NCBI GenBank assembly: GCA_913064995.1
Contig: CAJYBL010000045.1
Location: forward strand, 1-9,752
From: an uncultured Alphaproteobacteria bacterium
Lineage (GTDB): Bacteria; Pseudomonadota; Alphaproteobacteria; Puniceispirillales; Puniceispirillaceae
Direction of reading: 5' to 3'
Length of the DNA: 9,752 nucleotides
Positions 1-7,163 of the stretch are shown here, piece after piece. The notes below the pieces were generated by a model, which saw only the letters and a program-made list of their open reading frames with translations, did not search any database and was not told the origin of the DNA. Position numbers and translations under genes: made by a program. Position 1 is the stretch's first letter. Each line of letters starts with the position of its first letter.

Positions 1-2
1 CT

Positions 3-1136
3 GGCAAAACGGTCAATCCGGCGATTGATCTTGCCGAAATCTTGATTGCCAATGCCCCGCCTGCTGGTGGTGACAGTGTGATGAGCAAAGTGTTTTTTGC
101 GGCATCTGGATCAGAGGCGAATGATACCGCCATGAAAATGGTCTGGTATTACAATGCGGCGCTTGGCCGGCCAGAAAAACGCAAAATCATCAGCCGCCGA
201 AAAGGTTATCACGGGGTGACTATGGCGGCGGCGAGCATGACCGCGCTTGCCTATGCGCAAGATGGTTTCGGCCTGCCGCTGGATTTTGTTAAACATACAA
301 CCGCGCCCGATTTTTATAACGGTGCACAGGATGGGGAAAGCGAAGAAGATTTTGCCAGCCGTTGTGCCGCTGATCTTGAAACGCTGATCCTTGAAGAAGG
401 GCCGGAAACCGTGGCCGCGTTGTTTGCCGAGCCGGTCATGGGGGCAGGTGGGGTGATTATTCCGCCACGAACCTATTTTGAAAAAATTCGCGCTGTTCTG
501 GAAAAATATGATGTTTTACTTGTTGCGGATGAGGTGATTTGCGGGTTTGGCCGTACGGGTAATATGTGGGGCTCACAAACCATGGATGTCCGCCCTGATA
601 TGCTGACCTGTGCCAAGGCGTTGTCATCGGCCTATTTGCCGATTTCAGCGGTGATGCTGTCGGAAAAGGTCTATGCTCCAATTGCCAAGCAGGCAGAACA
701 GCTTGGCATCTTCGGACACGGCTATACCTATTCGGCGCATCCGGTTTGCGCTGCGGTGGCCTTGCGGGCGCAGCAATTGATGCAAGAACGCGATATCATC
801 GGCCATGTCAGACGCGTTGCCCCGCAATTAAAAAGCCGGATTGAACGGCTTGCCAGATTTGATTTCATCGGCCATCTGCGGGCGATCGGCCTAATTGGCG
901 CAATGGAATTTGCCGCCAATAGCCAAACGGGTGAAAAGTTTGATCCAACCCAGAAAATTGCGGCGCAGGCGGTTGCCATCATTCAGAGACATGGCGTGAT
1001 TTTACGCGCTTTGCCAGGTGATATCATCGGGTTTTGCCCACCTTTGATCATTACCGCTGCGGAAATTGATGACATGTTTGACCGTATTGAGTCCGGTCTT
1101 GATGAATTTAGCGCGCTTGCGGCAAAGCTTCGTTAA
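3..1136 (+). CDS. Class III omega-aminotransferase (PLP-dependent), 5' end missing
   Basis: This gene is cut by the left window edge: the reading frame is open from base 3, upstream of a TTG at 42 that could be mistaken for a start, and gives 377 residues. Family members have about 440-470 residues, so roughly 70-90 N-terminal residues lie outside. Class III aminotransferase hallmarks appear in order: the PLP phosphate-binding stretch FAASGSEAND near 93-122, a YHG motif near 208-216, the cofactor Asp in VADEVICGFGRTG (Asp codon 528-530), and the Schiff-base Lys in TCAKALSS (Lys codon 615-617), followed by HGYTYSAHPV. The layout resembles the omega-amino acid/putrescine-pyruvate aminotransferase group, cytoplasmic enzymes that move a terminal amino group to pyruvate and release an aldehyde. 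The exact donor cannot be read from sequence. A transporter starts 15 bases downstream, probably in the same operon, and an aldehyde dehydrogenase follows it, which suits an amine-to-aldehyde-to-acid route. The family is confident; the substrate is open. Confidence 0.93.
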   Translation, partial: GKTVNPAIDLAEILIANAPPAGGDSVMSKVFFAASGSEANDTAMKMVWYYNAALGRPEKRKIISRRKGYHGVTMAAASMTALAYAQDGFGLPLDFVKHTTAPDFYNGAQDGESEEDFASRCAADLETLILEEGPETVAALFAEPVMGAGGVIIPPRTYFEKIRAVLEKYDVLLVADEVICGFGRTGNMWGSQTMDVRPDMLTCAKALSSAYLPISAVMLSEKVYAPIAKQAEQLGIFGHGYTYSAHPVCAAVALRAQQLMQERDIIGHVRRVAPQLKSRIERLARFDFIGHLRAIGLIGAMEFAANSQTGEKFDPTQKIAAQAVAIIQRHGVILRALPGDIIGFCPPLIITAAEIDDMFDRIESGLDEFSALAAKLR

Positions 1137-1151
1137 TCTTTTGGCGACGGC

Positions 1152-2063
1152 ATGATCAAACAGCAATGCTTACTAGCTCTTGGCCGCTTTTGGGGCAGCG
1201 CGCATGCGGTATTGCTGATGGCAACCTTGATTTGGGCAGGTCATGCGGTGGCATTGCGCATGTCTGTCGGCGAAATCTCACCAGTTCTGTTGATGCAATT
1301 GCGCTGGCTTGGTGCCTTTCTTATTTTGGTGGTGATATATCGTAAAACCTTGCCACGCTATGCGCCGTTGGCTTTACAGAACTGGCGTTGGGTGCTTGCC
1401 ATGGGTGGTGGCGGGCTTGCTGGTTTCAGTCTGCTTCTTGTCTATGCGGCGCAATATACGACTGCGGTCAATCTTGGCATTATGCAAGGGGTGATTCCGG
1501 CGGTTGTTATGTTGCTAGGCTGGCTGATTTATCGAAGCCGCATTGGCTGGCTGCAATTCTTTGGCCTTTGTTCATCACTATCCGGCATTCTGGTTCTGGT
1601 TAGTACTGGCAGCTTTGCAACGATTTTGGCGCTTCGTTTCAATTTTGGTGATTTGTTAATGGTTGCTGCATGTCTTTGCTATGGCGCCTATACGGTTGCG
1701 TTGGGAAAACGGCTTGAAATGCCGCCGGTTCTGCTTTTGTGTTTTTTCGCCTTTTGTGCTTTTTTGACCTGCAGCCTGTTCCTAATTGCCGAATATGTGA
1801 ATGGCAATCTTGTACTTCCCAGCGTCAAAGGCAGCTTGTTACTGTTTTATTCAGCAATATTTCCGTCAATTCTGTCGCAAACATTTTTTATGCGTGGAGT
1901 CGAACTGGTAGGTGCTAACCGCGCTGGACTTTATGTGAATTTGGTACCAATCTTTGCGGCTTTTTTAGCAATGCTGATCTTGTCTGAAACGATGTATCTT
2001 TATCATTTTGTGGCGTTGCTTATGGTGTTTGGTGGGATTTCGGGGCGCAGCGTGGCAAGGTAA
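1152..2063 (+). CDS. DMT/EamA family inner-membrane transporter
   Basis: This 303-residue, very hydrophobic protein has the size and two-repeat pattern of the 10-TM drug/metabolite transporter superfamily. The first EamA repeat spans about residues 17-152, beginning HAVLLMATLIWAGHAVALR and including the charged MQLRWLGAF stretch of TM2. The second spans about 166-300 and contains the typical NRAGLYVNLVPIFAAFLAML segment followed by a Glu in LSETMYLYH. Such proteins export or exchange small metabolites such as amino acids, amines and nucleotide derivatives. The ATG at 1152 has no clear Shine-Dalgarno site. The next in-frame ATG (1218) would cut into TM1, so 1152 is preferred. It lies 15 bases after the aminotransferase stop, so the two are probably cotranscribed and the carrier may handle a substrate or product of that enzyme. 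The substrate is unknown. Confidence 0.9.
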   Translation: MIKQQCLLALGRFWGSAHAVLLMATLIWAGHAVALRMSVGEISPVLLMQLRWLGAFLILVVIYRKTLPRYAPLALQNWRWVLAMGGGGLAGFSLLLVYAAQYTTAVNLGIMQGVIPAVVMLLGWLIYRSRIGWLQFFGLCSSLSGILVLVSTGSFATILALRFNFGDLLMVAACLCYGAYTVALGKRLEMPPVLLLCFFAFCAFLTCSLFLIAEYVNGNLVLPSVKGSLLLFYSAIFPSILSQTFFMRGVELVGANRAGLYVNLVPIFAAFLAMLILSETMYLYHFVALLMVFGGISGRSVAR

Positions 2064-2092
2064 AAACCTAAGAAAATCAGCCTATATCCTAC

Positions 2093-2106
2093 AGTTATCA
2101 ATAACT
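2093..2106. promoter_or_regulatory. 14-bp dyad AGTTAT-CA-ATAACT, possible operator
   Basis: Two perfect 6-base inverted half-sites (2093-2098 and 2101-2106) are separated by CA. The right half-site ends on the first base of the TTGACA hexamer at 2106-2111, a common place for a repressor or activator of the helix-turn-helix type to bind. No regulator gene is present in the window, so the binding protein is unknown. A chance dyad in AT-rich sequence is possible. Confidence 0.35.
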
Positions 2107-2133
2107 TGACAAGAGTTGTTTGCAAGGTGCAAT
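2106..2133 (+). promoter_or_regulatory. Possible sigma-70-type promoter for the aldehyde dehydrogenase
   Basis: A perfect TTGACA -35 hexamer lies at 2106-2111, followed after 16 bases by TGCAAT at 2128-2133, which matches four of six bases of the -10 consensus. Transcription would begin near 2140, giving a leader of about 100 bases before the ATG at 2238. The -35 is convincing and the -10 is weak. Confidence 0.35.
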
Positions 2134-2228
2134 TTGGCCTTAAGGCGCCGGCTTGCGGTGCTGGCTCGGAAAAAAATAAATTTTGAAAAACGCAAAGGCT
2201 GTGCTGCGGTGGCCGCTACCAAAATCTT

Positions 2229-2233
2229 GGAGG
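2229..2233 (+). promoter_or_regulatory. Shine-Dalgarno site GGAGG
   Basis: A near-consensus GGAGG lies four bases before the ATG at 2238. It fixes the start of the aldehyde dehydrogenase and is clearly stronger than the site before any other gene in the window, which suggests high translation. Confidence 0.8.
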
Positions 2234-2237
2234 TTTC

Positions 2238-3674
2238 ATGCTGGATAAAACCGAATTTTACATCAATGGATCTTGGGTGCCATCACAGGATGGGATCAGT
2301 TTTCCTGTTTTGAACCCAGCCACTGAAGATGCGTTTGCCACAATTACGCTTGGCGGTGCTAAAGATACCGGAGCGGCTATTGCCGCGGCTAAAACCGCCT
2401 TTACAGCATGGTCGATGACAAGCCCTGCTGACCGTGCTGGCTATTTGCAAAAATTGCTTGATGTTTATATCGCGCGCAATGATGAAATGGGCGCAACGAT
2501 TTCAACCGAAATGGGTGCGCCAATTGATATGGCGGTCAGTGATCAGGCTGGATCTGGCATCAGCCATTTAAAGGCATTTATCCGAGCGCTTGGCACAATG
2601 GAATTTCAACGGCCATTGCGTCAAGGTGTCGAAGGCCAAGATATTGCCTTTGAGGCGGCGGGTGTTGCCGCGTTGATTACCCCGTGGAATTGGCCGATGA
2701 ATCAGGTGGTTTTGAAGGTTGGTGCGGCGTTGGCGGCAGGCTGCACAATGGTGCTGAAACCGTCTGAAATTGCCCCAATGTCCAGCATTCTTTTTGCCGA
2801 AATGATTGATGAGGCTGGTTTTCCGGCTGGTGTGTTTAACATGGTTAATGGCGATGGTGCCGGTGTTGGCACGATCTTATCATCACATCCGGATATTGAT
2901 GTTGTGTCATTTACCGGCTCAACACGGGCCGGTATTTTGATAAGCAAGGCGGCTGCGGATACAGTGAAAACCGTCTCGCTTGAACTTGGAGGCAAATCGC
3001 CAAATCTGGTTTTTGATGATTGCGATGTCGAAAAGGCAGTTCGCATGGGCGCTGCTTTCTGTTTCAATAATACAGGCCAATCTTGTAATGCGGCAACACG
3101 CATGCTGGTTCAGCGAAGCGTCTCTGATCAGGCTATTGAAATCGCTGCAGCCAAAGCCAATGCCACCAAGGTTGACCTGCCGTCAAATTCGGGAAATCAC
3201 ATCGGGCCTTTGGTATCTGAAGCACAATTCAACAAGGTGCAAAGCATGATCCAAGCTGGCATTGATGAAGGGGCAAGGCTTGTCGCTGGCGGCGTTGGCC
3301 GTCCTGAGGGCATGAATCGTGGCTGGTTTGTAAAGCCAACGGTGTTTGCCGATGCGACAGCCGATATGACGATTATCCGCGAAGAAATTTTTGGTCCTGT
3401 TCTGGCATTGATGCCGTTTGACAGCGAAGAAGAAGCCATCGCCCTTGCCAATGACACGCCGTATGGACTGGCGGCCTATATCCAGACGGGTGATAAAGAA
3501 CGCGCCATGCGCGTTGCGGCAAGATTGCGCGCTGGTATGATTCAGGTCAATGGCGCTTCGCGTGCGGCAGGAAGCCCGTTTGGCGGCTACAAGCAGTCAG
3601 GCGTTGGCCGTGAAGGTGGGTTTTGGGGGATTGAAGAATTTCTCGAAATCAAAACCATTAGCGGCATTGTCTAG
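2238..3674 (+). CDS. NAD(P)-dependent aldehyde dehydrogenase
   Basis: This 478-residue protein is full length for the aldehyde dehydrogenase superfamily and has every expected catalytic element. These are the oxyanion Asn151 in TPWNWP, the cofactor Lys174 in LKPSE, the FTGSTRAG Rossmann turn near 225-232, the general base Glu249 in LELGGKSPN, the nucleophile Cys283 in GQSCNAATR, the nicotinamide-ribose Glu383 in REEIFGP, and the C-terminal SPFGGYKQSGVGREGG. Such cytoplasmic enzymes oxidise an aldehyde to a carboxylate with NAD+ or NADP+. The GQSCNAATR and PFGGYKQSG forms are typical of broad aldehyde dehydrogenases rather than of semialdehyde-specific types. The start is set by GGAGG four bases before the ATG. 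Standing on the same strand after an omega-aminotransferase and a transporter, it may oxidise the aldehyde formed by the former. The family is certain; the substrate is inferred from context only. Confidence 0.95.
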   Translation: MLDKTEFYINGSWVPSQDGISFPVLNPATEDAFATITLGGAKDTGAAIAAAKTAFTAWSMTSPADRAGYLQKLLDVYIARNDEMGATISTEMGAPIDMAVSDQAGSGISHLKAFIRALGTMEFQRPLRQGVEGQDIAFEAAGVAALITPWNWPMNQVVLKVGAALAAGCTMVLKPSEIAPMSSILFAEMIDEAGFPAGVFNMVNGDGAGVGTILSSHPDIDVVSFTGSTRAGILISKAAADTVKTVSLELGGKSPNLVFDDCDVEKAVRMGAAFCFNNTGQSCNAATRMLVQRSVSDQAIEIAAAKANATKVDLPSNSGNHIGPLVSEAQFNKVQSMIQAGIDEGARLVAGGVGRPEGMNRGWFVKPTVFADATADMTIIREEIFGPVLALMPFDSEEEAIALANDTPYGLAAYIQTGDKERAMRVAARLRAGMIQVNGASRAAGSPFGGYKQSGVGREGGFWGIEEFLEIKTISGIV

Positions 3675-3677
3675 CAC

Positions 3678-3711
3678 GGCCCACTGGGCCTGATCCATTT
3701 AGTGCATGGAT
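3678..3711. terminator. Two small hairpins between convergent genes, possible bidirectional terminator
   Basis: The 69-base spacer between the converging stops has two inverted repeats: GGCCC-ACT-GGGCC at 3678-3690 and ATCCAT-ttagtgc-ATGGAT at 3693-3711. Neither has a proper run of T on its 3' side (only TTT after the second), so they do not meet the classical intrinsic terminator pattern. The position, just after both stop codons, is where a two-way terminator is expected. Confidence 0.35.
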
Positions 3712-3743
3712 TTCAATTGCGTCAGTGACCGCAGCCCATCCGT

Positions 3744-4373
3744 CTAATCATTATCATTCAGCCCTGCACCAGCACCGGCAAGTCGTGACGCCTCGGTTGC
3801 TGGTGCATAGGTGTTTTTGGCAAAGCTGTTCAAAACAGTGATGCAAGCAGATGCTGTTAACGGAACACGGGGAATTGCGGCATTGGCGATGGTGATCATC
3901 TCTGGCAGTTTATCATCGGATGTTGCATAAATATGGCAGGCCGACGCATCCATTAAAATCGCCGTATCATTTTTTGAAAATCCGAATTTACTCTGACTCA
4001 GCGCAAAAATGGCATTGCCCATTGATAGGCAAACAGGGCTGTTTGCGGCGCGAAGCGCGATAAAGGGGATTAGCAATAACGGCGTTCTGACACGGGCAAA
4101 TTGCACTTCATCCCCAAATACACCATCACCATAGGCCGCCCCAGTGGCGATTGGACAATAATGACCATCACGCGCTGTGTCATCGGGCCAGATGGTGATT
4201 TCACCGGCTTGCCGCCAGCTTAGATATCGACATAGCGCGGCAACACCGGGCAATTGACGGCGTTGAAGCCATTTAACAGCATAGCCAGCTTCGTCTGCGA
4301 GCCCCCAATCCATGCCGCTTCCGCGGGCAGCCTTGGTGGCAAGGGCGCCGATTTCACCAAGCGACCAGCTCAT
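3744..4373 (-). CDS. DUF3726 family protein, function unknown
   Basis: This 209-residue soluble-looking protein has no signal peptide or clear membrane helix. The N-terminal segment (MSWSLGEIGALATKAARG, then MDWGLADEAGYAVKWLQ, residues 1-37) and the C-terminal TYAPATEASRLAGAGAG (189-205) match what I recall of the DUF3726 family in alphaproteobacteria, a family without an assigned biochemical role. The middle has several Cys and His residues (Cys48, His71-Tyr-Cys73, Cys115, Cys146-His147, Cys177) that do not form a metal-binding pattern I know. It is the last gene of the minus-strand operon, and its ATG overlaps the stop of the 589-residue gene in an ATGA arrangement, so the two are probably translationally coupled and the proteins may act together. 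Family assignment rests on remembered motifs, not a search. Confidence 0.8.
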   Translation of the reverse strand: MSWSLGEIGALATKAARGSGMDWGLADEAGYAVKWLQRRQLPGVAALCRYLSWRQAGEITIWPDDTARDGHYCPIATGAAYGDGVFGDEVQFARVRTPLLLIPFIALRAANSPVCLSMGNAIFALSQSKFGFSKNDTAILMDASACHIYATSDDKLPEMITIANAAIPRVPLTASACITVLNSFAKNTYAPATEASRLAGAGAGLNDND

Positions 4374-6139
4374 GCCCTTCCATGATCCGGTTTGCCTTTG
4401 CTGGCAAGCGGTGGATAAAACAGGCTATCGGGGTCTAACATTGCCAATTCATTGGGGAAGGGCGCGCCTTGATACATTGTAATGCGCAACCACCGATCCG
4501 AACGCGGGTCAAATTTTGACGCGCCGAAAAAAGACAATTTACAGCGAAGCAAATCAATTGGCTGCATTTCTGCTGAAATGGTATTGTCCTGAATTTCGGC
4601 ATAGGGAAGGGTAAAAACAGTTTGCATGCGGCGGACAATATGCCGGTGTTCTGGATGTTTCAGCAAAAACACGGCAACGTTATCATCGCCTGATCGGGCA
4701 GGGTTTTCGATCCAGTGATCGATGGCCTTCATCGCCCGAACGGCATCACGGCCGGGTGCAAGCGGTTGCTCATAAGGCTCGATTGGTTCTTCAAACCGTT
4801 CACCAAGCCGCGGCTCAAGCTTTTCTTCAGACACATACCAGACCCGCGCCAGCGCATCATTTTGCGAATAATCAATGCCCTTGGTCCAGCTATAGGCGGT
4901 GTTCATCATCTGGCGCAGCCGTGACAGGGGCATTGACCCATCAATACGGAAATGCGCTGCCTCATCGGATGACATGCCGATTGCCAAATCGTCAATCAGG
5001 TCTCCATGATCTTCAAGCAGAAGCGATACAAGCTGTTCCTGGCCTTCAAGGCTTAGATTAGCCTCGCCCCAGCGATAGATGCTGTCCCAAGGCTGGTCTA
5101 TATCGGCGGCAAGGCCGCGCACAAAAGCGTCAAGTCGGACAAGATCATCACGCAATGACTTGGTTTTGCCATGCTGATAAGGGCTATCGGTTGTCCACTC
5201 ATCCGCGTTTTTGGCAGCTTTGGCAATCATCGTCACAAAGCGGGATAGTCCCGACTGATCGGTTGCGGCAAGCGCCCGCACGCGTCCCAAAGCGGTTTCA
5301 CGCGCATTGATCCATGCGTGAATCAATGATGGATGATTAATCAAGAATGGTGCCATGCCAAGACCAGTTGAATTGCCAACACCGATGCGGCGGCGAATAT
5401 CGGGATCAAGCTTGACCGCCTTTGCTGGTGCTTTTACCGAGGCCATATGTTCAACAATATCGATGGTAAATGACCGGATTAACCAGACGGCAAGCAATTC
5501 AGGCTGGAACGAGCCCGAAAATTCAGGCCGGTTTGCCCAGATATCACGATCGGCTGCGCCAAATTTTCCAGATCCGTAAACGGCTGTTGTCCGCATTAAA
5601 TAGCCAACAGGCTCGATCATTGCAGGGTCGGGCTGGGTGCCAGCGGCAAGACTATCACGAACATAATCAAAAAGCCGAACTGACCGGTTTGCCCGTGACA
5701 GCACTAACTCATCATCAGAAATACGGCCGGCTTCTTGCAGCGGAACATTCTGTCTAAGCCTTTCAATATCGGCATCGCTTATGGTTCCATCATGAAGCGT
5801 AAATGTGGAGTCCCATGCTTCGGCGATGACCCGATCTGACCGCTTTTCGGCTGGCAGATTATGCGCAAAGGCAACCAATGTATAGCTTCGCTCGGGGCCA
5901 ATGGCCTCATAGGTGGCAACGCCAACACCCTTGGTATCAATCAACCAACGACTTTGTTTAAATTGCCAGTTCTCGGCTTTGAGGCGGCGCAGCAAAACGC
6001 GCATAAAGCTGAGACGGCTTTGATGAAATGATCCCATCCGTGCCAAAGTCATGACCTGACTGGCGGGGCGAAGCGCAACAGACGTTACTGGTAGCGTTGT
6101 TGCGGCGGGATTATCTTGTTTTATCTTTGGTTTTTTCAT
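4370..6139 (-). CDS. Conserved-looking 589-residue protein of unknown function
   Basis: I cannot assign a named domain. The start is taken as the ATG at 6139. A TTG immediately before it (6142) also opens the frame but is less likely, and no strong Shine-Dalgarno site is visible. The protein appears cytoplasmic: a Lys/Pro-rich tail (1-28), then ARMGSFHQSRLSFMRVLLRRL (33-53) and a charged mixed alpha/beta-looking body, with no signal peptide or membrane helix. Stretches that look like conserved motifs are AEAWDSTFTLHDG (106-118), RANRSVRLFDYV (149-160), YGSGKFGAADR (188-198), GVGNSTGLGMAPFLINHP (253-270), AYSWTKGIDYSQNDALARVWY (415-435) and DPRSDRWLRITMYQGAPFP (544-562). The glycine-rich GVGNSTGLGMAP piece resembles a ligand-binding loop, but I cannot match it to a known fold. 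The gene follows the M19-like gene by 39 bases and overlaps the DUF3726 gene by 4, suggesting a shared pathway or complex. Confidence 0.85.
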   Translation of the reverse strand: MKKPKIKQDNPAATTLPVTSVALRPASQVMTLARMGSFHQSRLSFMRVLLRRLKAENWQFKQSRWLIDTKGVGVATYEAIGPERSYTLVAFAHNLPAEKRSDRVIAEAWDSTFTLHDGTISDADIERLRQNVPLQEAGRISDDELVLSRANRSVRLFDYVRDSLAAGTQPDPAMIEPVGYLMRTTAVYGSGKFGAADRDIWANRPEFSGSFQPELLAVWLIRSFTIDIVEHMASVKAPAKAVKLDPDIRRRIGVGNSTGLGMAPFLINHPSLIHAWINARETALGRVRALAATDQSGLSRFVTMIAKAAKNADEWTTDSPYQHGKTKSLRDDLVRLDAFVRGLAADIDQPWDSIYRWGEANLSLEGQEQLVSLLLEDHGDLIDDLAIGMSSDEAAHFRIDGSMPLSRLRQMMNTAYSWTKGIDYSQNDALARVWYVSEEKLEPRLGERFEEPIEPYEQPLAPGRDAVRAMKAIDHWIENPARSGDDNVAVFLLKHPEHRHIVRRMQTVFTLPYAEIQDNTISAEMQPIDLLRCKLSFFGASKFDPRSDRWLRITMYQGAPFPNELAMLDPDSLFYPPLASKGKPDHGRA

Positions 6140-6178
6140 CAATCAAACCAATTTGCTCGCTGAGGCCACGAAACCTAG

Positions 6179-7159
6179 TTAGGCAGTTTCAGCGCCAAAA
6201 TTTTCATCATAAAACCGAAGCCAGTTTTCACCCATCACGGCGTTTGTGTCTTTTTCGGAAAAACCCTGCTGCCTTAGCCCTGCTGTGATCGCTCCGAAAT
6301 GGCGATTATCTATAAACCAGCTTGGCATTGGAGGAAAGCCTGCATTGCTGGCTGATCCTTCGCCATAATCAATTTCTTTTGTCCATCTGCCAACGCGCAT
6401 CCATTCAACCACACTGTCGGGTTGATCCTGACAAAGGTCGGATCCGAGGCCGATGTTGTCGATGCCCATTAAATCGGCAGTGTCGGCAATCATCTGGCAA
6501 AAGCTTGTCAGACTGCAATCTGACTCACCCTTTAAATGATGCGGATAGAGCGAGAAGCCCAACATGCCACCTGATTGGCTGAGCGCGCGAAGCACATCGT
6601 CCGATTTATTGCGTTTGGCCGGATGCCAGAAATAGGGGTTGGCATGGGTAATGGCAATTGGGCGTTGTGAAATTTCAATGGCGTCTAATGTTGACTGTTG
6701 AGCCGAATGGCTCATATCAACAACCATGCCAACACGGTTCATTTCCTTGATGACTTGTCGGCCCATGCGCGTGATGCCGGTGTCTTCATCTTCATAACAT
6801 CCAGTGGCGAGAAGGGACTGATTGTTATAGGTAAGCTGCATAAAACGAACGCCAAGGCTGTGGCAAATTTCAACTAGCCCTATATCATCCTCGATCGGTG
6901 ATGGGTTTTGAAATCCAAAAAAGATCGCGGTCCGGCCTTCGCGCTTGGCACGACGCACATCATCGCCGGTCGTGCCATGAAAAATTAGATCTGGATAGCG
7001 TTCAAACCAGCGATTCCATTGTTCGATATTGGTAACGGTTTCGCGAAACATCTCGTGGTAGGCAATCGTCACATGAACCGCATCAACGCCGCCTTCGCGC
7101 ATTTGCCGAAAGATTTTTTCTGACCAATTTGCATATTGAAGATTGTCGATAAGATGCAT
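6179..7159 (-). CDS. M19 (membrane/renal) dipeptidase-like protein with altered metal site
   Basis: This 326-residue protein has the TIM-barrel order of peptidase family M19. Recognisable pieces are REGGVDAVHV (21-30), ERYPDL (53-58), EICHSLGVRFMQLTYN (97-112), GMVVDMSHS with His151, PIAITHANP with His172, KRNKSDDVL with Arg183, IGLGSD with Asp241, and the closing MGENWLRFY (309-317). The fold normally hydrolyses dipeptides with a two-metal centre. The usual N-terminal HxD is replaced, since IDGHND-like sequence reads IDNLQY (residues 4-9), and the bridging Glu aligns with Gln84 in FFGFQNP. Three of five ligands are therefore changed. I chose the ATG at 7159, four bases after the upstream ALDH stop and preceded by GGAATAA. 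A TTG at 7186 would add nine residues inside the ALDH gene. It lacks a signal peptide and is probably cytoplasmic. Fold is confident; peptidase activity is doubtful. Confidence 0.9.
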   Translation of the reverse strand: MHLIDNLQYANWSEKIFRQMREGGVDAVHVTIAYHEMFRETVTNIEQWNRWFERYPDLIFHGTTGDDVRRAKREGRTAIFFGFQNPSPIEDDIGLVEICHSLGVRFMQLTYNNQSLLATGCYEDEDTGITRMGRQVIKEMNRVGMVVDMSHSAQQSTLDAIEISQRPIAITHANPYFWHPAKRNKSDDVLRALSQSGGMLGFSLYPHHLKGESDCSLTSFCQMIADTADLMGIDNIGLGSDLCQDQPDSVVEWMRVGRWTKEIDYGEGSASNAGFPPMPSWFIDNRHFGAITAGLRQQGFSEKDTNAVMGENWLRFYDENFGAETA

Positions 7160-7163
7160 CAGC

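Larger units (their letters stand above)
2064..2237 (+). other. Intergenic leader before the aldehyde dehydrogenase
   Basis: This 174-base spacer separates the transporter stop from the next gene. It holds a possible promoter (2106-2133), a 14-base dyad at 2093-2106, a 10-base perfect palindrome GCCTTAAGGC at 2137-2146, an A-rich stretch around 2169-2190 and a Shine-Dalgarno site at the end. The 65-codon open frame starting at 2116 has low-complexity basic content and runs into the downstream gene in another frame, so I do not treat it as coding. The length and contents suggest the aldehyde dehydrogenase has its own promoter, though read-through from upstream remains possible. Confidence 0.5.

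Noticed and set aside
2116..2313. 65-codon plus-strand open frame in the spacer before the first ALDH
   Set aside because: It overlaps the well-supported ALDH start in another frame, has no ribosome site and a basic, low-complexity composition.
2702..3103. 133-codon minus-strand open frame inside the first ALDH
   Set aside because: It is antisense to the catalytic core of an intact ALDH; long antisense frames are common opposite such genes and the translation resembles no known protein.
3675..3743. Classical rho-independent terminator between the convergent genes
   Set aside because: Two short hairpins exist but neither has a T-run, so only a low-confidence terminator entry was made.
6139..6142. 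TTG at 6142 as start of the 589-aa gene
   Set aside because: An ATG follows directly as the next codon; the TTG adds one residue and has no better ribosome site.
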